From the NCBI GenBank assembly GCA_014800685.1, contig JAAVFQ010000020.1:32178-96177 (forward strand): 64,000 nucleotides of DNA, read 5' to 3'. Source of the DNA: Bacteroidales bacterium. GTDB lineage: Bacteria > Bacteroidota > Bacteroidia > Bacteroidales > Muribaculaceae. The notes under the pieces are model-generated. The model searched no databases and was not told where the DNA came from. It saw nothing but the letters and a program-made list of their open reading frames with translations. Below, one piece after another: positions 37,356-46,864 of this stretch; positions within the stretch are counted from its first letter, which is position 1, and each line of letters begins with the position of its first letter. The position numbers were made by a program, and so were the translations under genes.

Positions 37356-40300
37356 TAAAAAAGAAAACATCCGCCCCAAAGCCATTTTTCCGTAATACTG
37401 ACGCCTGGCTGGCGGCGGCCACTTTTTTCTGCACTTTCATAATATATCTGCTCACGGCTGAACCCACAGCCTCCTTCTGGGACTGTCCGGAATATATCAC
37501 TACGGCGGCAAAGCTGGAGATAGGTCACCCTCCCGGCAATCCCACATGGACGCTCGCAGCCCGCATGGCCGCCACGCTGGCCCCTGCCAATGAATATATC
37601 CCGCTCTTCATAAATCTCTCCTCGGCCCTCTTCACGGCCCTGGCTGCCATGCTCCTCTTTCTCTCCATCCCCAAAATTATGGGGCTGGGAGCTCCTCCGG
37701 TCAATTCGCCCCGCGTCAGACTGCTCCGGCGCCTCAGCGGGCTCACCGGAGCCTTATCCTTCGCTTTTCTGGACTCCACGTGGTTCTCTGCCGTGGAGGC
37801 GGAAGTCTATGCCTGTTCCATTTTCTGCACGGCCCTGTGCATCTATCTGGCTCTTAAATGGGCAGAAAAGCCCGAACCGCGGCTGCTGATTCTCATAGCC
37901 TACATCACCGGCCTCTCAATCGGAGTGCATCAGCTAAATCTCCTCTGCATTCCGGCCATGGCGCTTATAATGCTTTTCGGAAGAATAAAGTCACCGATGA
38001 GGTTTATCCGGGTGGCCGCTGTGCTTCTTCTCTCCTTCCTCGTCATAGCTTGCATTCTTTTCGGCATGATGCCGGGTATGGTGGCTATCGCCTCTATTTT
38101 CGAGATTACCTCCACCGACCGACTGCTTCTCCCCTATCACTACGGTAATCTCATCTACGTGCTCGGCGCTCTGCTCTTCGTCTCTCTTTCGGCGATTATC
38201 TCGACGCGCACCCGCTCATCACTCCTGCTCATCACATTATCAGCCATCTCGCTTTCTCTCTCCGGGGTGTTTGCATTCGGCGGAAATCCTATGGCCGGAA
38301 CTATAATCTCCATAGCTGTCTCACTACTTCTTCTCATCAATCCCGACCGCTTGCGGCGTCTCGCCGTTGTTTCCCTCTGGAGTATTGCCTTTCTAATGCT
38401 GGGCTTCTCCACTTTTGCCCTCATCATCATCAGATCTGCCGCCAATCCCCCCATGAATCAGGGAAGCCCATCTGACATCTTCGCTTTCGCCACTTATCTC
38501 GGACGCGACCAGTATGGCTCCACTCCGCTGCTTCATGGCCGCACTCCCCACAGCAATATGCTCAAAAGGGAGCGGCTCATCGTCAACGCAGACGGCGACA
38601 CAACAGCGGACTATTCGGAAACAGCGCGTATCAAGCGCAGTCCGCGCATCTACTCCGCTGTGGAGGGCGCTTCGCTGAGAAAGGCAGACCCGATGCTCAC
38701 CTCGGCCGATTCTGCCTTCAACCAACGGCGCTTTGACTCCGCCGGCGACCATTATGTCATAGCCGGATATAATTACGAATACCTCTATCCCCCCGAACTC
38801 GATATGTGGCTTCCGCGCATCACAAGCAACTCCCCCGACCATCTTGAAGCCTACGAGTCATGGATAGGGATGACAGACTCCACTATGCTTAAAGTGGAAG
38901 CCTCGGAAGCCATTGATTCTCTTGGAAACGCCGTAGGGAAATTAGATCATGCCACCGGCCTGAGGGTCAAGAAAACCACAAGTCGCCCCACATATCTTCA
39001 GAATTTAGAGGCTTTCGCTTCCTACCAGCTGGCCTATATGTATTTCCGATATCTTCTCTGGAACTTCGCCGGGCGGCAGAACGATGTCCCCTCGCAAGGA
39101 CAGGTGGATGCCGGCAACTTTATCACCGGATTTGAGGCAGCAGACGCTCTTATGCTCGGTCCGCAAGCTGCCATGCCCTCATCATACGGCAATGGCAATC
39201 CGGGCCATAACGGCTACTATCTTATCCCTCTGATCTTCGTGCTCCTGGGGATTTACGCCCAAGTGAGAGGAGGACGGCAGGGAGACAGACGTTTCTACAT
39301 CGTCCTGACGCTTTTCTTCATGACAGGCATAGCCATAGTCCTTTATCTCAATCAGTCGCCATGCGAGCCACGCGAACGTGACTACTCCTTTATAGGCTCA
39401 TTCTATGCCTGCTGCATCTGGCTTGGCACGGGGGCCGGATGGCTGGCCTCCCGCATCATCAGGCTCGGACGCCACACATCTTCAAGTCGTCTTCGCTTTG
39501 TCATCCTCATTACCGCCCTGCTGCTTCCGCTCGGGGTGCCGGCGCTTCTGCTTGCGAAAAATTATGATGACCATGACCGCTCCGGCCGCACGCTGACTTC
39601 AGACTTTGCCTTTGACACTCTCGAAAGTCTTGATAAGGACGCCATAATCTTCGTGGCCGGCGACAACTATACCTTCCCGCTATGGTATGCACAGGAGGTG
39701 GAGGGGGTGCGCACGGATGTCCACGTCATCAACAACGCATATCTCAACGCGGAGTGGTATCCCCGGCAATTCCTTATCCCAGGCCCGAAACGCTCTCCTC
39801 TGGCTCTCTTCGCCACGCCCCGACATCTTGCCTACGGCAATCTTGTCTCAGCCCGCATACCTTCCGACACTACGGCAGTGGATGCCCGCACGGCCTTCAA
39901 GTATATGTATGAGTCTGACCCGGACAAGGGGTATGCGTTCCCCTCTTCGCGCATACGCATCCCCTCTGTCCGAAGTGCCAACGACTCTATTATAATTGAC
40001 CTGAAGCACATTTCCGGAGGAAAAAGCACCCTCGGTCGCCGCCAGATTGTCACTCTTGACATCATTGCGTCCAATGCATATCTGGAGCACCCGCGAGCGA
40101 TATATTGGTCGGCACCCATGCCCGATTCTCAGAAAATCTCTTTCGTAAGGAATGGACTGGACGAGGGGCTCGCTATACGACTGACTGAAACCGACGCCGA
40201 CACATTGCGCGCGGATGACACCCGCATGGCCACTCTTCTCCTGAATCTTTTCAGATATGGCAACCTCGACCGTAAGGGGGCCTGGACTGATGAGCCGGGC

Positions 40301-40948
40301 AAGAGTCAGGTCAGGATACTGAGACGAACCCTTCGCTCCACGGCGGCCTCTCTCCTCGACCGTGGCGACAAAGAAAGCGCTGAGACTGCTTTGAGTCTGA
40401 TGAAGATTCACTGCGACAAACTTCCCTGCACTGTAGTGCCGTTCAATACATATTCCGACCGCTACATAATGCGCAACGAAGCCGTTGAGACTGCCGGGAT
40501 ATATGAACGATGTGCAAAGATTCTCGGTCGCAACGAGCTTCACGAGCAAGCACTCGCTATTCTGGAGAAGGAGATTACCACTGCCGCCCAGTGGCGTAAC
40601 TATTATAATCTCCTGCCTGAAAGACTTCGTGGAGCCACGTCCCCTCACGTGAAAACCGCAGCCACCAATCTCTATGCACCCATCAGTGCTTATCTCGCTC
40701 TGGGCGGTGATAAAAAATTCATATCTTCGCATCCTCTGCTCCAATACATAGACCTCAAGGAAGAGGCCTCCAACTGGCGCATACGCTCTCTCCGACGCCA
40801 ACTGCTGCATGATGCCCGCTTCCCTCAGCATCCTGACTCTACCGAAGCTCATCTCAAAGAGTATCTTCAGGCCGGGGGCAAAGGGGCTGACCTCCTCAAA
40901 TATAAGGAAATAACCGGAGCTAAAGATTTCCCCGCCATTCCTCAGTGA
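37352..40948 (+). CDS. DUF2723 / TMEM260-like GT-C membrane protein (paralog)
   Basis: This 1198-aa protein is a paralog of the 1340-aa gene at 26329. The signature EPTASFWDCPEY ... IGHPPGNPTW (Asp44, Glu47, HPPGN 59-63) is kept. The Gly of DCGEF is Pro here. Other shared blocks include YLNQSPCEPRERDYSFIGSF, DDHDRSGRTLTSDFAFDTLE and GDNYTFPLWYAQEVEGVRTD. It has about a dozen membrane helices and a helical C-terminal domain. It is probably a lipid-linked-sugar-dependent glycosyltransferase acting on the periplasmic side, by homology to TMEM260. The gene is translationally coupled to the coiled-coil gene. Confidence 0.8.
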   Translation: MIKKKTSAPKPFFRNTDAWLAAATFFCTFIIYLLTAEPTASFWDCPEYITTAAKLEIGHPPGNPTWTLAARMAATLAPANEYIPLFINLSSALFTALAAMLLFLSIPKIMGLGAPPVNSPRVRLLRRLSGLTGALSFAFLDSTWFSAVEAEVYACSIFCTALCIYLALKWAEKPEPRLLILIAYITGLSIGVHQLNLLCIPAMALIMLFGRIKSPMRFIRVAAVLLLSFLVIACILFGMMPGMVAIASIFEITSTDRLLLPYHYGNLIYVLGALLFVSLSAIISTRTRSSLLLITLSAISLSLSGVFAFGGNPMAGTIISIAVSLLLLINPDRLRRLAVVSLWSIAFLMLGFSTFALIIIRSAANPPMNQGSPSDIFAFATYLGRDQYGSTPLLHGRTPHSNMLKRERLIVNADGDTTADYSETARIKRSPRIYSAVEGASLRKADPMLTSADSAFNQRRFDSAGDHYVIAGYNYEYLYPPELDMWLPRITSNSPDHLEAYESWIGMTDSTMLKVEASEAIDSLGNAVGKLDHATGLRVKKTTSRPTYLQNLEAFASYQLAYMYFRYLLWNFAGRQNDVPSQGQVDAGNFITGFEAADALMLGPQAAMPSSYGNGNPGHNGYYLIPLIFVLLGIYAQVRGGRQGDRRFYIVLTLFFMTGIAIVLYLNQSPCEPRERDYSFIGSFYACCIWLGTGAGWLASRIIRLGRHTSSSRLRFVILITALLLPLGVPALLLAKNYDDHDRSGRTLTSDFAFDTLESLDKDAIIFVAGDNYTFPLWYAQEVEGVRTDVHVINNAYLNAEWYPRQFLIPGPKRSPLALFATPRHLAYGNLVSARIPSDTTAVDARTAFKYMYESDPDKGYAFPSSRIRIPSVRSANDSIIIDLKHISGGKSTLGRRQIVTLDIIASNAYLEHPRAIYWSAPMPDSQKISFVRNGLDEGLAIRLTETDADTLRADDTRMATLLLNLFRYGNLDRKGAWTDEPGKSQVRILRRTLRSTAASLLDRGDKESAETALSLMKIHCDKLPCTVVPFNTYSDRYIMRNEAVETAGIYERCAKILGRNELHEQALAILEKEITTAAQWRNYYNLLPERLRGATSPHVKTAATNLYAPISAYLALGGDKKFISSHPLLQYIDLKEEASNWRIRSLRRQLLHDARFPQHPDSTEAHLKEYLQAGGKGADLLKYKEITGAKDFPAIPQ

Positions 40949-40963
40949 ACCCACACAGACTCC

Positions 40964-41497
40964 ATGCTTGATATGCGACCGATATTTCTGATAGGCTATA
41001 TGGCCTCAGGCAAGACCACTCTCGGACGAGCCCTCGCCCGCCTGCTGGGCCGGGAGTTTATTGACCTTGACTTCTACATTTCCCAGCGATTTCATAAGTC
41101 TATTCCCGAACTTTTTAAAGAGTATGGTGAAGAGGGATTCCGGGACATTGAAGCTGCCATGCTGCGTGAGGCAGGGGAGTTTGAAGGCACTGTTATAGCT
41201 TGCGGAGGAGGCACCCCCTGTTTCCGCGAAAATATGGATTTTATTCTGAATCGCGGGCAAGTGATTTTTCTCGAAGCCTCTCCCGAACGAATCATCAAGC
41301 GCCTGAAAATAGCCAAAACAAGGCGTCCGCTAATAGAGGGTAAGACCGAAGACGAGCTCCGCGAATATATCCACACTCATCTCTCCGATCGTCTTCCTCA
41401 CTACAGGCGCGCTCACATCACGATTGCTTCCGACCGGCTGGAGTCGCGTTCGCAGATAGAGGAGACGCTCGCCCGGCTTCTACCCCTTATCGACTGA
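40964..41497 (+). CDS. aroK: Shikimate kinase
   Basis: This 177-aa protein has P-loop GYMASGKTTLG (about 10-20), the shikimate-binding motif DLDFYI, ERGFRDIE-like GFRDIEAAML, the GG motif ACGGGTPC, and the adenine-binding RRPLIEG region. It phosphorylates shikimate at C3 in the chorismate pathway in the cytosol. It is the last gene of the plus-strand run, 15 nt after the DUF2723 gene, with a strong terminator 4 nt after its stop. Confidence 0.96.
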   Translation: MLDMRPIFLIGYMASGKTTLGRALARLLGREFIDLDFYISQRFHKSIPELFKEYGEEGFRDIEAAMLREAGEFEGTVIACGGGTPCFRENMDFILNRGQVIFLEASPERIIKRLKIAKTRRPLIEGKTEDELREYIHTHLSDRLPHYRRAHITIASDRLESRSQIEETLARLLPLID

Positions 41498-41500
41498 ATA

Positions 41501-41552
41501 GAGCACCCCCCTTGCGGCAAATGTTAGCTGCAAGGGGGGTGCTTTATATTTT
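41501..41552 (+). terminator. Strong terminator after aroK
   Basis: AGCACCCCCCTTGC / GCAAGGGGGGTGCT is a perfect 14-bp stem followed by TTATATTTT. It ends the long plus-strand run. Confidence 0.92.
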
Positions 41553-41631
41553 CTATGCGAAGGTGTCAGTGCGCGAAAAGATTAGCGACTCAAAGTTTGC
41601 AAGCAAGAAAAAGAACTTGAAAACATTAGAA

Positions 41632-42129
41632 TTAGCGCACCGGGAAGGCTACAGAAAGGTTTGACATGGCCACCGCAGCCTCAGCCGCCTCAGTGCCCTT
41701 ATTGCCAAGAAGACCACCGGCTCTGTCAAGAGCCTGCTGCTCGGTGTCTACGGTAAGCAGTCCGAAAATGACCGGGACGCGCCCCTCGGCATTCAGACGC
41801 GCTGTGCCGAGAGTCACATTGTCGCAGACATAATCGAAATGGGGAGTATCCCCGCGTATCACGCAGCCTAGGATTATGACCGCATCCGGACGCTCGGAGT
41901 CAATGACCCGACGAGCGGCATATACGAGCTCCACGGCTCCCGGCACCTCTACAAGAGAAACGTTCTCCTCAGGCACGCCAATCTTCTTAAAGTGTTCCTG
42001 AGCGCCTGCAGCCAGAGCGCCGGTGATATGTTCATTCCAGACAGCCTTGATTATCACGCAGCGGAAATCAGACTTTACCGGACGGAGTTCATTCTCTTTA
42101 TTATCCTTGATTCTAAGTGAAGTAGACAT
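41632..42129 (-). CDS. ribH: 6,7-dimethyl-8-ribityllumazine synthase
   Basis: This protein is about 165 aa from the ATG at 42129 (MSTSLRIKDN); the longer frame to 42171 adds 14 unconserved residues. Recognisable are the N-terminal ribityl site (IIKAVWNEHITGALAAGA), VPGAVELVYAARRV, the GCVIRGDTPHFDYVCDNV loop with the catalytic His, and PVIFGLLTVDTEQQALDRAG. It forms the penultimate intermediate of riboflavin synthesis and normally assembles into 60-mers or pentamers. It follows the TPR gene on the same strand. Confidence 0.96.
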   Translation of the reverse strand: MSTSLRIKDNKENELRPVKSDFRCVIIKAVWNEHITGALAAGAQEHFKKIGVPEENVSLVEVPGAVELVYAARRVIDSERPDAVIILGCVIRGDTPHFDYVCDNVTLGTARLNAEGRVPVIFGLLTVDTEQQALDRAGGLLGNKGTEAAEAAVAMSNLSVAFPVR

Positions 42130-42167
42130 ATATTTGAGATTAAGATAAATATCAATACTTACATATT

Positions 42168-43220
42168 TCAATCCTCTTTATCCTGGATACGGGCTGCCTC
42201 TTCTTCTATCTTCTGCAGTTTCTCCCTTTCCATTTTCTCAATGCGCTTCTTCTCGCGTGAAGAGAGCTTCTTATCGAGCTTCACTTCGACCCGGCGGATG
42301 CTCTTGGCAGCTCTTTCAGCCACAGTCTCCTCGGCAGCTTCGAGAATCTCCTCTTTCTGCTTCTTGGCTGAAGACTTGAGCTTTTTCTTTGCAGACGTGG
42401 AAATCTTGTGGATAAAACCTTTCCATTTGGGTTCATGAAGGATATCTGCATCGATAATCTCTATCAGGGCGAGCGTGTCCTCCTCAAGGGCTATTGTCTC
42501 CAGGGCGATAGCGTGAGGCAGAATGGCATTCAGCAGACGTCGTGCTCTGGGACGCATGGAGCGTACCCTTATCATCACCTCGGCCATCTCTATGGTCATC
42601 TGCACCTCTTTGCGTGTGACTCTTCCGGAGCGTTTCTTGGAGTATTTGATGGCCTCTGCATAAAATTTCGTAGCGGCTTTATAGTCGCCGGCCGAGGCCA
42701 GAAGTTTTCCGACGTTTCTCAGGGAGTCTACGAGCTTATCGGTAGCTGCGAGCACTCCGGCATTCACTTTCTCATACAGAGCTCCTGTGGCCATCTGATG
42801 CTTCACCAGCAGATCCATGGCCTTCTTGCGCGAACGAAGGATTCTTGTGGAGAGCTCCATAGCCAGAATGTGATACTTGCCAAAACGCTCCGCATCAAGC
42901 GAAATGAGATTATCAAGCACTTTGAAGAGCACTTCAAGCTCCTTTTCAGACTGCTTATAGTCCTTCAAGGCGTAGTGAATTTCGGCCAAATCGAAGAGCA
43001 GCGAGACGAAAAGAGCCTTAAACTCTACATTGTCAAAATCGGGATAATCACGAAGAGTGCGAAGCGCCTCCACCACTCTTTCGAGCGCGTCAATATATCT
43101 CTCCTCCTTCAGGAGTCCATCTACACTTTTACGGCAGTCGAGGGTAGCCTCAATCACCTGAAGCTCCGGGGAATTTTTTTCCAACTTTTCCAGCTGTAAG
43201 GGAATGTTTATCTGAGCCAT
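42168..43220 (-). CDS. Tetratricopeptide-like helical protein
   Basis: This protein is about 350 aa from the ATG at 43220 (MAQINIPLQLEK); longer in-frame starts give an unlikely Cys/Phe-rich extension. Helical TPR-like pairs span about 20-250 (YIDALERVVEALRTLRDYPD, EIHYALKDYKQSEKELEVLF, KLLASAGDYKAATKFYAEAI). The last 90 residues are very Lys/Glu-rich and coiled-coil. No signal peptide, so it is cytosolic. A TPR gene next to ribH is usual in Bacteroidales; its partner is unknown. Confidence 0.8.
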   Translation of the reverse strand: MAQINIPLQLEKLEKNSPELQVIEATLDCRKSVDGLLKEERYIDALERVVEALRTLRDYPDFDNVEFKALFVSLLFDLAEIHYALKDYKQSEKELEVLFKVLDNLISLDAERFGKYHILAMELSTRILRSRKKAMDLLVKHQMATGALYEKVNAGVLAATDKLVDSLRNVGKLLASAGDYKAATKFYAEAIKYSKKRSGRVTRKEVQMTIEMAEVMIRVRSMRPRARRLLNAILPHAIALETIALEEDTLALIEIIDADILHEPKWKGFIHKISTSAKKKLKSSAKKQKEEILEAAEETVAERAAKSIRRVEVKLDKKLSSREKKRIEKMEREKLQKIEEEAARIQDKED

Positions 43221-43383
43221 CTTGGGTAAAATTTTTTCTAAGTTAGTGAGAAAAATTAATGTACATATAAAACGAAGTAATTTTGGAGATAATTTCGCGG
43301 CGAACCGAAGGAAGATATAATCATATCTGACTGAGATACAACGTGAAATTAGCCCAAAAGGACAAGTTTTATTGTACAAGAGT

Positions 43384-43424
43384 TTTCATCTCATCTATAT
43401 CGTTTAATTTTTCGAACTTACTTA
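43384..43424. repeat. 41-nt repeat, copy B, with a six-codon mini-ORF
   Basis: This is 39/41 identical to the start region of the PgpH-type gene (7336-7376). After the shared ATGAAA the frame reads only six codons (MKTLVQ) and stops. It lies upstream of the TPR gene, so it is either a leftover of a duplicated gene start or a leader mini-cistron. Confidence 0.75.
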
Positions 43425-43476
43425 TGAATTTAATGATATGTGCCGGTGGCCGCAAGGTTTCACTACTCCGCAGGGA

Positions 43477-44091
43477 TTAATCCTCTTCGGCGGCTTGCTT
43501 GGAGAGATGTCCCAGATAGCCTCCATGATGGCGGCGTGCATACTCAGAGGCCGTAAAGCCGATAGCCTCCATGACGGAGACCACCAGAAGGTCGCCGATG
43601 ACGGTCATCATCGTTGTCGAAGTGGTGGGAGTGAGTCCAAGCGGACACACTTCGGGGACGTCTGCCGTGAAGAGAGCCACGTCAGCCTCGGCCGCCAACT
43701 GAGAGTCGGGGTCTCCAGTTAAAACAATCATCGGGGTCTGAGGGTTCAGTCGGCGAGCCAGAACCACCAGTTCGAGTATTTCGCGTGTCTTCCCGGAATT
43801 GCTCAGGAGGAGCATGACATCATTCTTCTGCATGATGCCCAGATCGCCATGCTGAGCCTCGGCCGGATGCAGGAATATCGCCGGAGTGCCGGTGCTGCTG
43901 AAGGTAGTAGCCATATTGAGGGCTATCTGGCCGGCTTTGCCCATGCCTGATGTGATGAGCTTGCCGCCACGATGATTCACGTGTTCCACTATGATTTCCA
44001 CTGCTTTGGCATACTGATCCGTGATGGGGATACGGAGTACTGCCTCGGCCTCCGTGCGTAATATTTCTTTAAGTCTTTCTTCTAATTTCAT
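43477..44091 (-). CDS. SIS-domain sugar-phosphate isomerase (KpsF/GutQ type without CBS domains)
   Basis: This protein is about 204 aa from the ATG at 44091 (MKLEERLKEIL). The SIS fold shows GKLITSGMGKAGQIALNMAT, STGTPAIFLHPAEAQHGDLG (typical arabinose-5-phosphate isomerase motif), LLLSNSGKTREILELV and TSTTMMTVIGDLLVV. The usual C-terminal CBS pair of KdsD is missing, as in the short Bacteroides fragilis enzyme. It would convert ribulose-5-P to arabinose-5-P for KDO. It follows the thioesterase gene with a 29-nt gap. Confidence 0.85.
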   Translation of the reverse strand: MKLEERLKEILRTEAEAVLRIPITDQYAKAVEIIVEHVNHRGGKLITSGMGKAGQIALNMATTFSSTGTPAIFLHPAEAQHGDLGIMQKNDVMLLLSNSGKTREILELVVLARRLNPQTPMIVLTGDPDSQLAAEADVALFTADVPEVCPLGLTPTTSTTMMTVIGDLLVVSVMEAIGFTASEYARRHHGGYLGHLSKQAAEED

Positions 44092-44120
44092 GACTGAAAA
44101 GTAGGATATGACACCTATTG

Positions 44121-44576
44121 TCAATGCTTTATCTCAAGGTCTCGCTTCTCATAGCCGGAGAGAGCCCTCCGCCAATATTCTGACACCGGAATAGACTTTT
44201 TTGTCTCCGGAGAGAACGACACCATCACGGTCTCGCAGATAGATTTCACTTCACCGGTGTTCTTCTCCCTTATCATCTGCTGCAGACGGAAGCTCTTGTC
44301 GTGAATCTCCAGACAGCGCGTCAGCACCTCGATCTGCTCGCCGAAGACTATCGACGAGATGAATGCGCAGTTGACGTTGGCTATAACGGTGTCTACGTCA
44401 TTCCATGAGAAGGCCTCTTTGCGCACGTCTCTGAAATAATGCGCTTTGCCGGTGTCGTAAAAGGCCAGATAGACGGTATTGTTGACGTGGCCGAGTATGT
44501 CTACATCGCTGAATCTTATCTGAAGGTCGCAGTGATGTCTGAAAAGTGATATATCGGGTAATTCTTTCGGATTCAT
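44121..44576 (-). CDS. Hotdog-fold acyl-CoA thioesterase
   Basis: This 151-aa protein of the 4-hydroxybenzoyl-CoA thioesterase/YbgC type has the signature QIRFSDVDILGHVNNTVYL with the catalytic Asp, then YFRDV and a central beta-sheet (VNCAFISSIVFGEQIEVLTR). It hydrolyses acyl-CoA thioesters in the cytosol; the physiological acyl group is unknown. It lies in the recF-DUF721 gene string, 15 nt after the DUF721 gene. Confidence 0.88.
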   Translation of the reverse strand: MNPKELPDISLFRHHCDLQIRFSDVDILGHVNNTVYLAFYDTGKAHYFRDVRKEAFSWNDVDTVIANVNCAFISSIVFGEQIEVLTRCLEIHDKSFRLQQMIREKNTGEVKSICETVMVSFSPETKKSIPVSEYWRRALSGYEKRDLEIKH

Positions 44577-44591
44577 GTTTTTGCATTGATA

Positions 44592-44903
44592 TTAGGCCCA
44601 GGGCTTTCGAGTGCCCACAAACCGAATTTCGCTTATTATTTCGCTCCCCACGCGGGCATTAATGTCGCGCAATATGGAGGAGCGTCTGAGATTAAGTTCC
44701 TGCCTTAGCGCGGCGCTATCCACCGGGATGATGAGCATGTTCCCTCTCACAGTCGGGCGCCCGCAGGCTGCCCCGAGATGCTGACCGGCTATCTTCTGCC
44801 AGGCATCCACAGCGCGCGCCTTATCAAGACCTTCACGCATGTTCAGGGAGTCTATTGCCTGGCGCATCACTTCTCCTATGCTTTGAGGTTCAGTGCGTTT
44901 CAT
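44592..44903 (-). CDS. DUF721 / DciA-like protein
   Basis: This 103-aa protein matches DUF721: an N-terminal helix (SIGEVMRQAIDSLNMREGLD), W-x-KIAGQHLG, then a KH-like C-terminal part (GNMLIIPVDSAALRQELNLR). DciA members load the replicative helicase DnaB in bacteria lacking DnaC. Its start overlaps the end of recF by 14 nt, which supports a replication/repair link. Confidence 0.85.
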   Translation of the reverse strand: MKRTEPQSIGEVMRQAIDSLNMREGLDKARAVDAWQKIAGQHLGAACGRPTVRGNMLIIPVDSAALRQELNLRRSSILRDINARVGSEIISEIRFVGTRKPWA

Positions 44904-45996
44904 GTGGTGTAAAGTGTCCGTTTTCTACTGATAGAAGAAGGGGGGTGCCATTGATTTCGGATATTATTTCATCAAGATGTTTGCGATTGGTGTCGGTGAT
45001 GAATATCTGTCCGAAGGAGTCTGACGCACTCACCAGACGCATAATGTGAGCCACGCGGTCGGCATCGAGTTTATCAAAAATGTCATCCAGAAGGAGCAGG
45101 GGCGTAAGCCCGCGGCGCTTTCTGAGAAACTCGAAGATGGCAAGCCTGAGCGCTATCGTATAGGTCTTTATCTGGCCCTGCGAGCCGAGGCGCCTCATGG
45201 AGTAATGTCCCAACGACATTTCAAGGTCGTCGCGGTGAGGGCCCACTGATGTATACCCCAGCGCCGTGTCCTTACCACGCTTTCGCAAGAGCGCTTCTCG
45301 GAGGGTTTCGGTGTTGAGCACGCTATTATATTTCAGCGAGGCGTGCTCATCATTTCCGGCTATCTCTCCGTAAAAGGAGGCAAAGACCGGGGAGAGCTCT
45401 CTCACCCATTCCGAGCGGGTAGAGTGAATTGCGTTGGCGGCTGTCTCCATCGCACTCTCCACCGACTCATAAAGAATATCATCGCGCACGCCGGCCCTAA
45501 GCATTCGGTTCCGGCTCTCAAGAGCCCGGTTATAAGCTATCAGGTGGGAGAGATAGGCGCCGTCAGCCTGCGAAATCACCATATTCATCAGGCGCCTGCG
45601 CTCCTCGCCGTTGCCGGTGACAAGCGAGGAGTCCTGTGGAGAAACTGTCACCAGTGGAAAGCGCCCTATGTGCTGAGAGATTTTCTCATATTCTTTCCCC
45701 TGGCGCCTCAGGGTCTTCCCTTTGCCGCGCGCTATGCCGCATGAGATATTCTCCACTCCTCCGGCATCCATGAGATACTCTCCTTTCACAAGCAGCGACT
45801 CCGCTCCATGACGGATAAGCGCACTCTCCGGCATCGAGGAGAACGGACGCGCAAAGCTCAGGAAATGAATAGCCTCCAGAAGATTGCTCTTCCCCATGCC
45901 GTTCATACCCAGCAGACAGTTTACACCCTCCGAGAAGTCTATGCGTGCCTCGCGGATGTTTTTAAAGTCAAGTATCTCGATATTGCGCAGTATCAT
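44890..45996 (-). CDS. recF: DNA replication/repair protein RecF
   Basis: This 368-aa SMC-like ATPase has Walker A GMNGMGKSN (about 33-41) in NIREARIDFSEGVNCLLGMN, the lid region FPLVTVSPQDSSLVTGNGEE, the signature RLGSQGQIKTYTIALRLA and Walker B PLLLLDDIFDKLD. It helps load RecA at single-strand gaps. It overlaps the DUF721 gene and starts 12 nt after the upp stop. Confidence 0.97.
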   Translation of the reverse strand: MILRNIEILDFKNIREARIDFSEGVNCLLGMNGMGKSNLLEAIHFLSFARPFSSMPESALIRHGAESLLVKGEYLMDAGGVENISCGIARGKGKTLRRQGKEYEKISQHIGRFPLVTVSPQDSSLVTGNGEERRRLMNMVISQADGAYLSHLIAYNRALESRNRMLRAGVRDDILYESVESAMETAANAIHSTRSEWVRELSPVFASFYGEIAGNDEHASLKYNSVLNTETLREALLRKRGKDTALGYTSVGPHRDDLEMSLGHYSMRRLGSQGQIKTYTIALRLAIFEFLRKRRGLTPLLLLDDIFDKLDADRVAHIMRLVSASDSFGQIFITDTNRKHLDEIISEINGTPLLLSVENGHFTPHETH

Positions 45997-46008
45997 CCCC
46001 GCCTCTGT

Positions 46009-46674
46009 TTACTCTTTTTCGCCGTATGCCAGGTCGCCGGCATCGCCCAAGCCGGGTACGATATAGCTATGGGAATTGATTTCTTCATCTATGGCGGCTG
46101 TCCATATCGTAGTCTTCTCTGCCGGGAAATGCTCTTTCACGTAGTTTACGCCGGCACGGGATGCTATAACGGACGCCACGTGGATATGACGCGGAGTTCC
46201 TTTGGTCAGCATAGCTCTATATCCCAGCTCCATTGAAGCGCCTGTGGCGAGCATGGGGTCTACGAGTATCAGTGTTTTCCCCTCGATTGAGGGGGAAGCC
46301 AGATACTCTACGAGTACATCAAAGCCCTCTCCCTTCTCACGATACTTACGATAGGCCGAGACAAAGGCGTTCTCGGCATGATCGAAATATGAGAGAAACC
46401 CGTGATGAAACGGCAGGCCGGCTCTTAGGATGGTGGCAAGCACTATCCGGTCGCGGATGTCGTCGCTTTCCGCTACTCCAAGCGGTGTCTGAGTCTCTAC
46501 TTTCTTATACTCAAGTCGGCGGGATATCTCATAGGCCATTATCTGCCCTATCCGTTCCAGATTTTTGCGAAAACGCATGGGGTCGCTCTGTATCGTCGTG
46601 TCTCTCAATTCGAGCATATAACGACTCACGAGACTCGGCGTTTCTGCAAAATTTATTACTTCTATTTCTTTCAT
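46009..46674 (-). CDS. upp: Uracil phosphoribosyltransferase
   Basis: This protein is about 221 aa from the ATG at 46674 (MKEIEVINF); an in-frame extension to 46704 is poorly supported. The PRPP loop LVDPMLATGASM, the uracil-side motif ATILRAGLPFHHGFL, and the C-terminal VPGLGDAGDLAYG are all present. It salvages uracil to UMP in the cytosol. Confidence 0.96.
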   Translation of the reverse strand: MKEIEVINFAETPSLVSRYMLELRDTTIQSDPMRFRKNLERIGQIMAYEISRRLEYKKVETQTPLGVAESDDIRDRIVLATILRAGLPFHHGFLSYFDHAENAFVSAYRKYREKGEGFDVLVEYLASPSIEGKTLILVDPMLATGASMELGYRAMLTKGTPRHIHVASVIASRAGVNYVKEHFPAEKTTIWTAAIDEEINSHSYIVPGLGDAGDLAYGEKE

Positions 46675-46864
46675 TGCTGTAGGGATGTTTCTACCCGGAC
46701 ACAAAGATACTAAAAAAAATGCAAACAGAGACTCTCTGCAATATAAAATCCTCTCCTCTTCCGGGCCTGATTCCTATTTTTTTATTCACTTCCGTATACA
46801 GCAAAAGCCGGCGCCATAAAGCGTCAGCATTGCCATTTCGGAAGAGTCCGGATCTACTCCGGAA

